A stretch of DNA of 64,000 nucleotides from Streptomyces pseudovenezuelae (GTDB lineage: Bacteria > Actinomycetota > Actinomycetes > Streptomycetales > Streptomycetaceae): positions 1,547,220 through 1,611,219 of the forward strand of contig NZ_KQ948144.1 in assembly GCF_001513955.1 (NCBI RefSeq), read 5' to 3'. The notes beneath the pieces are model-generated. The model made no database searches and had not been told where the DNA came from. It saw only the letters and a list, made by a program, of their open reading frames with translations. Positions 26,043-38,348 of this stretch are shown here, in pieces. Made by a program: the position numbers and the translations under genes. Every line of letters starts with the position of its first letter. Positions within the stretch are counted from its first letter, which is position 1.

Positions 26043-26771
26043 ATGGCGGTCTTCGTCGCGCTCGGCGCGTTCCTGATGACGCTGGCCGGCGGCTGGACGG
26101 CACAGCGGGTGACCGACCGCCGTCATCTGGTCCTCGGCCTGGCCGGCGGACTGATGCTCGGCGTGGTCGGCCTGGACCTGCTGCCGGAGGCGCTGCGCGC
26201 GGCCGGCGACGAGGTCTTCGGCGTGCCCGCGGCCCTGCTGCTGTTCGTGGCCGGTTTCCTGCTGGCCCATCTGGTGGAACGCCTGCTGGCCGCCCGCCAG
26301 GCCGCGCACGGCGGCGAGGAGCACGACGGCCGGGTCCCCGAGGTCGGCCTCACGGCGGCGGCCGCGATGGTCGGCCACAGTGCCATGGACGGCGTGGCGA
26401 TCGGCGCGGCCTTCCAGGTGGGCGGCGGCATGGGCACGGCGGTCGCACTCGCCGTCGTGGCCCACGACTTCGCGGACGGCTTCAACACCTACACGATCAC
26501 GAGCCTGTACGGGAACGACCGCCGCAAAGCGCTGACGATGCTGTTCGCGGACGCGGCGGCCCCGGTGGTGGGCGCCGCCTCGACGTCGTTCGTGACCATC
26601 CCGGAGGGCCTGCTCGGTGGCTATCTCGGCCTCTTCGGCGGCGCGCTCCTCTATCTCGCGGCGGCCGAGATCCTCCCCGAGGCCCACCACGAGCACCCCG
26701 CCCGCTCGACCTTGCTGTGCACGGTCGCGGGCGTGGGCTTCATCTGGCTGGTGGTGGGACTGGCCGGCTGA
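26043..26771 (+). CDS. ZIP-family divalent metal transporter
   Basis: A 242-residue membrane protein with about seven or eight helices. The two metal-site helices of ZIP transporters are clear: VGHSAMDGVAIGAAF (HSxxD) and VVAHDFADGFNTYTI (HD..DG). A His-containing cytoplasmic loop (AAHGGEEHDGR) lies before them. ZIP proteins move Zn, Fe, Mn or Co into the cytoplasm. Its place between two cobalamin operons suggests cobalt (inference). ATG 26043 start; it converges on cobI with only 23 bp between. Confidence 0.9.
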   Translation: MAVFVALGAFLMTLAGGWTAQRVTDRRHLVLGLAGGLMLGVVGLDLLPEALRAAGDEVFGVPAALLLFVAGFLLAHLVERLLAARQAAHGGEEHDGRVPEVGLTAAAAMVGHSAMDGVAIGAAFQVGGGMGTAVALAVVAHDFADGFNTYTITSLYGNDRRKALTMLFADAAAPVVGAASTSFVTIPEGLLGGYLGLFGGALLYLAAAEILPEAHHEHPARSTLLCTVAGVGFIWLVVGLAG

Positions 26772-26794
26772 TCCGGCCGCCTCTCTGACGGGCC

Positions 26795-27529
26795 TCACAA
26801 CTTGCCGCCCCGGCTGCCGTCCCGCCGCGCGGGCGCGATCAGGGTGGAGAGATACGGCAGGGGAGCCCCGTCGAGCTCGGCGGCGGACCGGATGGACTCG
26901 GCCTCAAGACCGAGCGCCGATCCCCATACGGCGTCGTCGAGCCGCCCGGTCTCCCGCAGCGCCTCGGCCACCTCCGCGGCCTGCCGCCCGAACTTGTACG
27001 CCACGACGGTCCCGGGCCCGCTGAGCGCGTCCTTGAGCACGGCGGAACCGGCGGTGACGGGCACCAGCGTGAGCGGCTCGGTGCCCTCGGTCAGCACGGC
27101 CCCGGAGCGTGCGGCGAGATCCTGCATGGCGGTGATGCCGGGCACGGTCTCGACGACGACACCGGGCACGAGCGCGCCGATGGTGTGGGCGAGATAGGTG
27201 AAGGTGGAATAGACGTTCGGGTCGCCGATGGTGGCGAAGGCGACCGACGGGTGCGCGGCGAGCAACCGGGCGACCCGCTCCCCGGCGGCGTCCCAGGCGG
27301 CCTCACGGCGGCCGTGATCGCTCCGCTCGTTGAGGGCGAAGACCACCCGGACGATCTTCTCCTGCGGCACGTAGTGCAGCACGGTCGCCTCGGCCCGCCC
27401 GCGCTCTCCGGTGTCCATCACGGGTACGACGACCACGTCGGCGGCGCGCAGGGCGTTGACACCCTTGACGGTCACCAGCTCCGGATCCCCGGGCCCGACC
27501 CCGACCCCGATCAACCTGCTGCTGCTCAT
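26795..27529 (-). CDS. cobI: Precorrin-2 C20-methyltransferase
   Basis: A 244-residue SAM-dependent tetrapyrrole methylase, the first branch-specific methylation toward cobalamin. Visible are RLIGVGVGPGDPELVTVKGVNALRAADVVVVPV, the catalytic-loop area ATIGDPNVYSTFTYLAHTI and VETVPGITAMQDLAARSG, typical of CobI/CbiL. The ATG at 27529 overlaps the cobB stop by 4 bp. It is the last gene of the riboswitch-controlled operon. Confidence 0.95.
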   Translation of the reverse strand: MSSSRLIGVGVGPGDPELVTVKGVNALRAADVVVVPVMDTGERGRAEATVLHYVPQEKIVRVVFALNERSDHGRREAAWDAAGERVARLLAAHPSVAFATIGDPNVYSTFTYLAHTIGALVPGVVVETVPGITAMQDLAARSGAVLTEGTEPLTLVPVTAGSAVLKDALSGPGTVVAYKFGRQAAEVAEALRETGRLDDAVWGSALGLEAESIRSAAELDGAPLPYLSTLIAPARRDGSRGGKL

Positions 27530-29025
27530 GACGTCCGGCACCTCTCCACGAACCGACGGGCGACACCGGGCTCCGCGGCCCAGTGCGTGTGCAGATAACT
27601 CGCGTGCACACCACGCTGTACAAATCCTTCGAGCCGCCGTCGGGGCACCCGCACACCCCAGGCCGCGGCGTCCCCCGCCCCCGGCTCCACCACGGTCCGG
27701 TGGAACTCGTGCCCCCGCATCCGCGTCCCGGCGACGGCGAGCGAACTGTCGCTGACGGCGACGGCGTCGCGGTACCCGAGGGTGAGCTTCTCCTCCATCC
27801 GCGCCGAGGCGTCGAGCACCCCGCACATCGGCTGCCCGTCGAGCTCCCGGCACAGATAGAGCAGCCCGGCACACTCGGCGGCGACGGGAGCGCCGGTCTC
27901 TGCGAGGGCGGAGACGGCCTTGCGCAGCGGCTCGTTGGCGGACAGCTCGGCGGCGTAGACCTCGGGGAACCCGCCCCCGATGACCAACCCGGCCGTCCCC
28001 TCGGGCAGTTGCTCGTCCCGCAGCGGATCGAACGTCACGACCTCGGCACCGGCGGCGGCGAGCAGCTCGGCGTGCTCGGCGTAGGAGAAGGTGAAGGCGG
28101 GTCCACCGGCCACGGCAACCAGGGGAGAGCTCGGCCGCGGGTCCGGTGGGGGCTGGTCGCGCAGTTCCCCGCGCCCCTGACTTGCCCACCTGGTCGTGTC
28201 TTCCAGCCCGTCCGGCGTTTGAGGATGAGGCCCTTCGGGCCGATGGGGGGCTGGGGGCGCAGCCCACAGGACCTCCGCCCCCAGGACCTCCGCCGCGTCC
28301 CAAGCCGCACACGGCAACGCGCCGGCGCTTCGTGCGAGCGAGACCAGCCCCTCCAGATCACACCCCCGCTCCACCTGCGCAGCCATCGCGGCAATGGAAG
28401 CCACCGCATCCCCGCGCCGCTCAGCGACCGGCACCAGCCCCAGATGCCGGGACGGGGTGTCCACCTGCGCCACCCGCCGCAGCACCCCGAACACCGGCAC
28501 CCCGGCCGACTCCAGCGCCTCCCGCAGAAGCTCCTCATGCCGATCGGACGCGACCTTGTTGAGGATCACGCCCGCCACCCGCACCTCGGGATCCCACGAA
28601 GCGAACCCGTGCACCAGCGCCGCGACCGACCGGGACTGCGACGAGGCGTCGACGACCAGCACCACCGGCGCCCGCAGCAGCTTGGCGACATGAGCGGTGG
28701 ACGCCAGTTCACCCTCCCCGGCGGCCCCGTCGAACATCCCCATCACACCCTCGACGACGGCGAGGTCACACCCGCGCGCCCCGTGCAGGAACAGCGGAGC
28801 CACCAGTTCGGACCCGCACAGGTACGGGTCGAGGTTCCGCCCCACCCGCCCGCTCGCGAGCGCGTGATAGCCGGGATCGATGTAGTCGGGGCCCACCTTG
28901 TGCGGAGACACGGCGAGCCCCCGCGCGGCGAACGCGGCCATCAACCCCGTGGCGACGGTGGTCTTGCCGCTGCCGGAGCACGGCGCGGCGATGACCAGCC
29001 GGGGGACGGAGACGGAGGAGGACAT
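27526..29025 (-). CDS. cobB: Cobyrinate / hydrogenobyrinate a,c-diamide synthase, with repeat-encoded linker
   Basis: A 499-residue ATP- and glutamine-dependent amidase for the a and c side chains. The N-terminal dethiobiotin-synthetase-like domain has a P-loop (VIAAPCSGSGKTTVATGL) and HKVGPDYIDPGYH. The C-terminal class I glutaminase-like domain has LVIGGGFPEVYAAEL, VAAECAGLLYLCRE (Cys) and VHASYLHTHW. Between them, residues about 250-300 are an unusual Pro/Gln/Arg stretch (GPHPQTPDGLE, GRGELRDQPPPDPRP) encoded by two dispersed DNA repeats. The reading frame stays open. The ATG at 29025 overlaps the cobO stop by one base; GTG 29028 is an alternative. Confidence 0.93.
   Translation of the reverse strand: MSSSVSVPRLVIAAPCSGSGKTTVATGLMAAFAARGLAVSPHKVGPDYIDPGYHALASGRVGRNLDPYLCGSELVAPLFLHGARGCDLAVVEGVMGMFDGAAGEGELASTAHVAKLLRAPVVLVVDASSQSRSVAALVHGFASWDPEVRVAGVILNKVASDRHEELLREALESAGVPVFGVLRRVAQVDTPSRHLGLVPVAERRGDAVASIAAMAAQVERGCDLEGLVSLARSAGALPCAAWDAAEVLGAEVLWAAPPAPHRPEGPHPQTPDGLEDTTRWASQGRGELRDQPPPDPRPSSPLVAVAGGPAFTFSYAEHAELLAAAGAEVVTFDPLRDEQLPEGTAGLVIGGGFPEVYAAELSANEPLRKAVSALAETGAPVAAECAGLLYLCRELDGQPMCGVLDASARMEEKLTLGYRDAVAVSDSSLAVAGTRMRGHEFHRTVVEPGAGDAAAWGVRVPRRRLEGFVQRGVHASYLHTHWAAEPGVARRFVERCRTS
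28149..28178 (-). repeat. Dispersed repeat A, in-frame copy in cobB
   Basis: Inverted 30-bp copy, identical to 24605-24634 on the other strand. Read in the cobB sense it encodes QGRGELRDQPP, the opposite strand-reading to that used in cobL. Confidence 0.85.
28210..28268 (-). repeat. Dispersed repeat B (CCGTCCGGCGTTTGAGGA type) in cobB
   Basis: The stretch contains CCGTCCGGCGTTTGAGGATG, a GGCCC-TTC-GGGCC hairpin (28233-28245) and GGGGGCGCAGCCC. I recognise it as a motif that recurs between Streptomyces genes, usually beside repeat A. Here it codes for part of the cobB linker. Confidence 0.65.
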
Positions 29026-29624
29026 CACCACTCGATACCCCGCTGCCCCTTCTGCCCGGCGTCCATGGGGTGCTTCACCTTGGACATGTCGGTCACGAGA
29101 TCGGCGAAGTCGACCAGCTTCTCGGGCGCGTTACGGCCGGTGATCACGACATGCTGGGTCCCGGGCCGCTCCCGCAGCACATCGAGCACCTCGTCCGTGT
29201 CCACCCACCCCCAGTGCATCGGGTAGGCGAACTCGTCGAGCACGTACAGCTTGTATGTCTCGGCGGCGAGATCCCGCTTGACCTGCTCCCAGCCCTCCCG
29301 GGCCTTCTCCTCGTTGTCCATCTGGGCGTCCCGCTGCACCCAGGACCAGCCCTCGCCCATCTTGTGCCAGTCGACGGACCCGCCCTCGCCGGACGCCCCG
29401 AGCACCCGCAGCGCGTTCTCCTCGCCGACCTTCCACTTCGCCGACTTGACGAACTGGAACACCCCGATGGGCCACCCCTGGTTCCAGGCCCGCAGGGCAA
29501 GCCCGAAAGCGGCGGTCGACTTCCCCTTGCCGATGCCCGTGTGCACCACGACCAACGGCCGATTACGACGCTGACGAGTCGTCAGTCCGTCCTCCGGCAC
29601 CACACTCGGCTGTCCCTGCGGCAT
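29025..29624 (-). CDS. cobO: Cob(I)yrinic acid a,c-diamide adenosyltransferase
   Basis: A 199-residue CobA/CobO-type ATP:corrinoid adenosyltransferase. The P-loop HTGIGKGKSTAAFGLALRA is unusual for reading ATP in the reverse direction in this family. Further motifs are FQFVKSAKWKVGEENAL, DEFAYPMHWGW and VITGRNAPEKLVDFADLVTDM. ATG 29624 overlaps the stop of the chelatase gene by one base (TAATG). Complete. Confidence 0.95.
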   Translation of the reverse strand: MPQGQPSVVPEDGLTTRQRRNRPLVVVHTGIGKGKSTAAFGLALRAWNQGWPIGVFQFVKSAKWKVGEENALRVLGASGEGGSVDWHKMGEGWSWVQRDAQMDNEEKAREGWEQVKRDLAAETYKLYVLDEFAYPMHWGWVDTDEVLDVLRERPGTQHVVITGRNAPEKLVDFADLVTDMSKVKHPMDAGQKGQRGIEW

Positions 29625-31641
29625 TACGCGGCCCTCCTCTGTACGTCCTTCACCAGTCCGGCGATCGAGTCGGCCCGCAACTCGTCCAGCGTCACCGCGG
29701 TACCGCCCAGTTCACCGGCGAGCTGTCCGGCCAGCCCCAGCCGCACGGGCCCCGACTCGCAGTCCACGACGACGGAGGCGAGCCCCTCCGCGGCGAACAG
29801 CCGGGCCGCGCGTCCCGCGAGGGCGACCGGCTCGGGTCCGCCGGTGGCCCGCCCGTCCGTCACGACCACGACCAGCGCCCGCCGCGCGGGATCCCGCAGC
29901 CGCTCCACCCGCAGCACCTCGTGCGCCCGCAGCAGTCCGGCCGCGAGCGGGGTACGCCCCCCGGTCGGCAGCGTCTCCAGCCGAGCTGCCGCCGCGTCCA
30001 CCGACGAGGTGGGCGGCAGCGCGACCTCCGCGGCCGAGCCCCGGAACGTCACCAGCCCCACCTTGTCCCGCCGCTGGTACGCGTCGAGGAGCAGCGACAG
30101 CACGGCCCCCTTCACCGCGCTCATCCGCTGCCGCGCCGCCATCGACCCCGAGGCGTCGACGACGAACAGCACGAGATTGCCCTCGCGCCCCTCACGGGTC
30201 GCCTGCCGCAGATCGTCACGCCGGACCACGAGACCGCGCCCCGACCGTCCCCGCGCCCGCTGATGGGGTGCGGCCGCCTGCACGGTGGCCGCCAGGTGCA
30301 GCTTCGTCAGGGCTCCTTGGGGGCGCCGGGCCCCCGTCGTCCGCCCGTGCTCGGTCCGCGCCCGGGAGCGCCGCCCGGCAGCGCCCTCTCCGAGGCCGGG
30401 GACGCTGAGCACCTTGGTGCGGAACGGCTCGGAGGCCCGTGCGGCGGCCTGTTCCCCGGCACCGGCCCCGGACGGCTGCGGCTCACCACCGTCGCCGGCC
30501 TCCGGCTGCGCGCCGGAACCCCCGTCGGCCTGCGGCCCGTCGGAGGAGGGCGGCTGTCCGCCACCCCCGCCGGGCCCGTCCGGGTCCGGCTCGTCGTCGT
30601 TCCCGGAGTCCTCGGAACCCCCGGAGTCCCCGGAGCCGCTGAACTCCTCCAGCGTCTCGTCGAGCTTGTCCTCGTCGAGTCCCGGCGCGTCGAAGGGGTT
30701 ACGGCGCCTGCGGTGCGGCAGCGCGAGCAGCGCGGCCTGCCGGACGTCCTCCGCGAGCACGTCGGTCCGCCCGGCCCACGCGGCCAGCGCGGTCGCCGTA
30801 CGCGCCATCACGATGTCGGCCCGCATGCCGTCCACCTCGAACGCGGCACAGGTCGCCGCGATCTGCCGGAGCGCCCCGTCGCCCAGCCGCACCGACGGCA
30901 GCAACTCCCGTGCGGCGACGACCCGTTGCCGTACGGCCGACTCCTCGTCCGCCCAACGCGCCGAGAAACCCGCCGGATCGTCGTCGTACGCGAGCCTGCG
31001 CCGCACGACCTCCACCCGCTGGTCCGGCTCCCGCGAGGCCGCGACCTCGACGGTCAGCCCGAACCGGTCGAGCAACTGGGGCCGCAGCTCGCCCTCTTCG
31101 GGGTTCATGGTGCCGACCAGCAGGAACTTCGAGGCATGCCGTACCGAGACGCCCTCGCGCTCGACGTACGACGCCCCCATCGCGGCCGCGTCGAGGAGCA
31201 GGTCGACGAGGTGGTCGTGGAGGAGGTTGACCTCGTCGACGTAGAGGATGCCCCGGTGGGCGTCGGCCAGCAGCCCCGGCTCGAAGGCCTTCACACCCTC
31301 CGCGAGCGCCCGCTCGATGTCGAGGGCGCCGACCAGCCGGTCCTCGGAGGCGCCGACGGGGAGCTCGACCATGCGGGAGGGGCGGGTGGTGCCGGGGCCC
31401 ACCTCGTGCGGGCCGTCCGGGCAGGACGGGTCCGGTGCGGCCGGGTCACAGGAGAAACGGCAGCCGGGGACCACCGCGACCTCGGGCAGCAGCGCCGAGA
31501 GGGCGCGTACCGCCGTCGACTTGGCGGTGCCCTTCTCGCCGCGCACCAGCACTCCGCCGACCGCCGGTGACACGGCGTTCAGCAGCAGCGCGAGCCGCAG
31601 GTCGTCCTGGCCGACGACGGCCGTGAACGGAAACGGGGTAC

Positions 31642-31645
<4 letters not shown>
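29624..31645 (-). CDS. ChlI/ChlD-type chelatase subunit fusion, probable cobaltochelatase partner of CobN
   Basis: A 673-residue fusion. Residues 1-340 are an AAA+ ChlI/BchI-like ATPase: Walker A GVLVRGEKGTAKSTAVRAL, Walker B GILYVDEVNLL and sensor VGTMNPEEGELRPQLLDRFG. Residues 345-420 are a Gly/Pro/Asp/Ser-rich linker. The C-terminal ChlD/BchD-like VWA domain has a MIDAS motif (VLFVVDASGSMAARQRM). Its place between cobN and cobO argues for cobaltochelatase rather than magnesium chelatase, replacing CobS and CobT. GTG 31645 overlaps the cobN stop. Confidence 0.92.
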
Positions 31646-35294
<3,649 letters not shown>

Positions 35295-35298
<4 letters not shown>

Positions 35299-36788
35299 GC
35301 GGGCGCTCCCGGTGGAATGAAAGGCAGTCCTTGCGGCGCGCCGGACTCGATGAGCCGCCACAGCGCGTCCGTGTCCGCGTGCTGTTCGATCAGGTCGCCG
35401 AGCCGGTCGAGCTGCTCCTCGCGCAGCCCGGCGAACGAGGTGTCGGGGGCCGGTACGAACCGGCGGCCCGCGGCGGCCGCCACCTCCCGCAGGAAGGCCC
35501 GCCGGAAGCCGTCCGACTCCAGCGAGCCGTGCCAGTGCGTGCCCCAGGTCTGGCCGACGCGACAGCCGTCGAGGAAGGGTTCTCCTGAGGTCACCGAGGC
35601 GACCCCGTGATGGATCTCGTACCCCTCGACATGTTCGCCGAGGGCTTCACCCACCGGCCGGGTGAGGGTCTTCTCCCGCGCGAACCGCACGCGGACGGGA
35701 AGGATGCCGAGGCCGTCGACGTGTCCCTGCCGACTCTCGATCTCGTCCTCGATGTGCTCGCCGAGGATCTGGAAGCCGCCGCAGATGCCGAGCACCGGAC
35801 GCCCTTCCGCGGCCCTTCGGACGAGGGCGTGGGCGAGCCCACGCTCGTGCAACCAGTCCAGCGCGCGCACGGTCCCGCGGGTCCCCGGAACGATGACGAG
35901 GTCGGCGTCGGCCAGTTCCTCCGGCCGGTCCACGAACCGCACCACGACACCGGGTTCGGCGGCGAGCGCGTCGACATCGGTGAAGTTCGACATGAGCGGA
36001 ATCGCGCACACGGCCACCCGCAGCACGTCCTCGCCCACCGGGGCGGAGGCCCGGGAGTCGCGGACCCCCATCCCGTCCTCCTCGTCGATCCCGAGCCCGT
36101 GCCGGAAGGGCAGCACGCCGTACGTGTGCCGGCCCGTGAGCCCGTGGAGCATGTCGAGCCCGGGGTCGAGCAGCGAGACGTCACCCCGGAACTTGTTGAC
36201 GAGGAACCCGGCGACGAACGCCTGGTCCTCCCGCGAGAGCAGCGCGACGGTCCCGAAGAAGGACGCGAAGACGCCCCCGCGGTCGATGTCGCCCACGACC
36301 AGCACGGGCAGCCCGGCGTTGCGGGCGATTCCCATGTTGACGATGTCGGTCCGCCGGAGGTTGATCTCGGCCGGGCTCCCGGCCCCCTCACAGATCACCG
36401 CGTCATACGTGCCCCGCAACTCGGCGAGACAGTCGAGCACGGTCCCGAGCAACTGCTGCTGGCGCCCCCCGTGATACCCGCGGGCACTCATCTCTCCCAC
36501 CGGCTTCCCGAGCAGTACGACCTGACTGCTCTGTTCGCCACCGGGCTTGAGCAGCACGGGATTCATCAGCGCGGTCGGCTCGACCCGGCAGGCCTGCGCC
36601 TGCATGGCCTGAGCCCGCCCGATCTCGGCGCCCTCCCTCGTCACGAACGAGTTGAGGGACATGTTCTGCGCCTTGAACGGAGCGACCTTCACCCCCTGCC
36701 GCACCAGCCACCGGCAGATCCCGGCGGTGACGACACTCTTGCCGGCGTCCGAGGTGGTGCCGGCGACGAGAAGACCCCCGCCGCTCAT
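35295..36788 (-). CDS. cobQ: Cobyric acid synthase (glutamine-hydrolysing)
   Basis: A 497-residue enzyme amidating the b, d, e and g side chains of adenosylcobyrinate a,c-diamide. The P-loop-like start GLLVAGTTSDAGKSVVTAGICRWL is followed by FKAQNMSLNSFVT, CEGAGSPAEINL and the glutaminase triad region VLGICGGFQILGE (Cys) with HWHGSLE. Full length; ATG 36788 overlaps the cbiB stop by 4 bp. Confidence 0.96.
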
Positions 36789-37726
36789 GCCGTACGCCCC
36801 TTCACGAAGGCCCGCGCGGCGACACCGGCGCCGAGCGCGAGCAGGCAGACGCGCCGCGACAGCCGTACCGCGCGCTCGATGTCGTGGAGGGCGACGGCGC
36901 GCCCCTCCTGGTGCAGCACCGGCCGGTGCTCGACCCGCCCCGCGTACGAGAGGGTCCCCCCGAGCCGGACACCCAGCGCCCCCGCGAACGAGGCTTCCAC
37001 GGGCCCCGCGTTGGGACTGGGGTGCCTGTCCGCGTCCTCCCGCCAGGCCCGCACCGCGCCCCGCGGACTGTCCCCGGCCAGGGCGGCGAGTACGGCGGTC
37101 AGCCGCGCCCCGGGCCACCCGGCGAGGTCGTCGAGCCGGGCCGAGGCCCACCCGAACCGCCGGTACCGGGGCGACTTGTGCCCCACCATGGCGTCGAGCG
37201 TGTTCACGGCGCGGAACCCGAGCAGCCCCGGGACCCCGCCGGCCGCTCCCCACACGAGCGCCCCCACGACGGCGTCCGAGGTGTTCTCGGCGACGGACTC
37301 CACGACGGCCCGGGCGATCCCGTCGGCGTCGAGAGCCTGAGGGTCGCGCCCGCACAGATGCGGCAGCCGCTCCCGTGCCGCCTCGACGTCCCCGGCCTCC
37401 AGCGCCCGCCCGATGACCCGGGCCTCCCGCGCCAGTGACGTCCCGCCCACGACGGCCCAGGTGGCGGCGCCGGTGAGCGCGACGGAAGCGGTACGGGACG
37501 GACGTACGACGTACTGCGCGACGGCCCCGAGCCCCACCGCACCACCCACGCACACGGCGGTGTGCAGCGCGCCCCACCCCCGGTGGTCCCGCCACAGCAC
37601 CCGCTCCACGGCACCGGCGGCCCGCCCGAACGCGGCGACCGGGTGCCCACGACGTGGGTCACCGAGCAGGAGGTCACCGATCAGACCGGCGGCGGCGCCG
37701 TACGCGAAAACGCGATCGGCACGCAT
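36785..37726 (-). CDS. cbiB: Adenosylcobinamide-phosphate synthase
   Basis: A 313-residue membrane protein (CbiB, also named CobD) that attaches the aminopropanol-phosphate arm to adenosylcobyric acid. Family motifs are LLLGDPRRGHPVAAFGRA, ARAVVESVAENTSDAVVGALVW, FRAVNTLDAMVGHKSPRY and DADRHPSPNAGPVEASFAGALGVRLGG. It is the first gene after the cobalamin riboswitch. The region just before ATG 37726 lacks an obvious Shine-Dalgarno, consistent with riboswitch control of translation or with an imperfect site. Confidence 0.95.
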   Translation of the reverse strand: MRADRVFAYGAAAGLIGDLLLGDPRRGHPVAAFGRAAGAVERVLWRDHRGWGALHTAVCVGGAVGLGAVAQYVVRPSRTASVALTGAATWAVVGGTSLAREARVIGRALEAGDVEAARERLPHLCGRDPQALDADGIARAVVESVAENTSDAVVGALVWGAAGGVPGLLGFRAVNTLDAMVGHKSPRYRRFGWASARLDDLAGWPGARLTAVLAALAGDSPRGAVRAWREDADRHPSPNAGPVEASFAGALGVRLGGTLSYAGRVEHRPVLHQEGRAVALHDIERAVRLSRRVCLLALGAGVAARAFVKGRTA

Positions 37727-37844
37727 CGGGTCAGCCGATCGCGGGGTCGTTCAAGTGCCTGGTACTGCTGGTCGATCGGCAGGCGAGCATCGCGTCATGT
37801 CCTCACTCAGGGTGTCCACGCCCTGGTTCGACGAGTCCGGCGGC

Positions 37845-37970
37845 GAGAGTTCCTGGCTCCCGGGGCTACCTACCCCGGTGACAGTGGCGGGACCGCGCCG
37901 GATTCGCACCGGCTTCCTCTCCTGCTGCCGTAAATGGCTCCGGCAGTCCACCACGGGCCTTCGAGACCCG
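37845..37970 (-). promoter_or_regulatory. Cobalamin (B12) riboswitch
   Basis: On the minus strand the conserved core reads GGAAGCCGGTGCGAATCCGG, then CGCGGTCCCGCCACTGTCAC, then a GGGG-rich stem and GGAGCCAGGAACTC. These are the B12-box elements of the cobalamin riboswitch class. The core lies at about 37850-37922; outer boundaries are estimates. It lies about 120 bp upstream of cbiB and would shut off the seven-gene cbiB-to-cobI operon when adenosylcobalamin is plentiful. Confidence 0.9.
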
Positions 37971-38031
37971 TCAACTTGCTGTTGACCTGCGGCGGGGGAG
38001 TGTGCAGAACCCCACACCACCGGTCATGGAA

Positions 38032-38080
38032 GACGGCCGGGCGGGCACGGAAACCGAGGTTCCGTGCCCGCCCGGCCGTC
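38032..38080 (-). terminator. Strong hairpin terminator between the pit operon and the B12 riboswitch
   Basis: Perfect 21-bp arms at 38032-38052 and 38060-38080 with the 7-nt loop ACCGAGG. It begins 18 bp beyond the stop of the small membrane gene in the direction of transcription, so it should stop pit transcripts before the riboswitch. Confidence 0.88.
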
Positions 38081-38097
38081 GAGTGACGGGAGTGCCG

Positions 38098-38319
38098 TCA
38101 GGCCACGATCAGATAGATCCCGTACGCCACCGCCGCCGCGCACGCCGCGAAGCAGGCGTAGGCGCCGGTGACCGCGAGAGCGGCCGAGTCGCCCTGGGCC
38201 GTGGCCCGTTCCTGGCGGGACAGGCCCATGATGCCGAGGGTGAACAGGGCCACGAGGCCCACGGTGACGACGAGGCTGACGCCGAAGACGGAGCCGAGTG
38301 CTTCCCAGTCGATCTTCAT
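38098..38319 (-). CDS. Small two-helix membrane protein linked to the phosphate transporter
   Basis: A 73-residue protein with two hydrophobic helices (about residues 11-34 and 48-72) joined by a polar loop SRQERATAQGDS. No known enzymatic motif is visible. It follows the PiT gene by 29 bp on the same strand and ends just before a strong terminator, so it is co-transcribed. I recall a similar small gene next to a pit gene in S. coelicolor. It may be an accessory subunit of the transporter, which is inference. Confidence 0.82.
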   Translation of the reverse strand: MKIDWEALGSVFGVSLVVTVGLVALFTLGIMGLSRQERATAQGDSAALAVTGAYACFAACAAAVAYGIYLIVA

Positions 38320-38348
38320 GGAGAGGCTGCTTCCTTAGTGCTGCGGGT

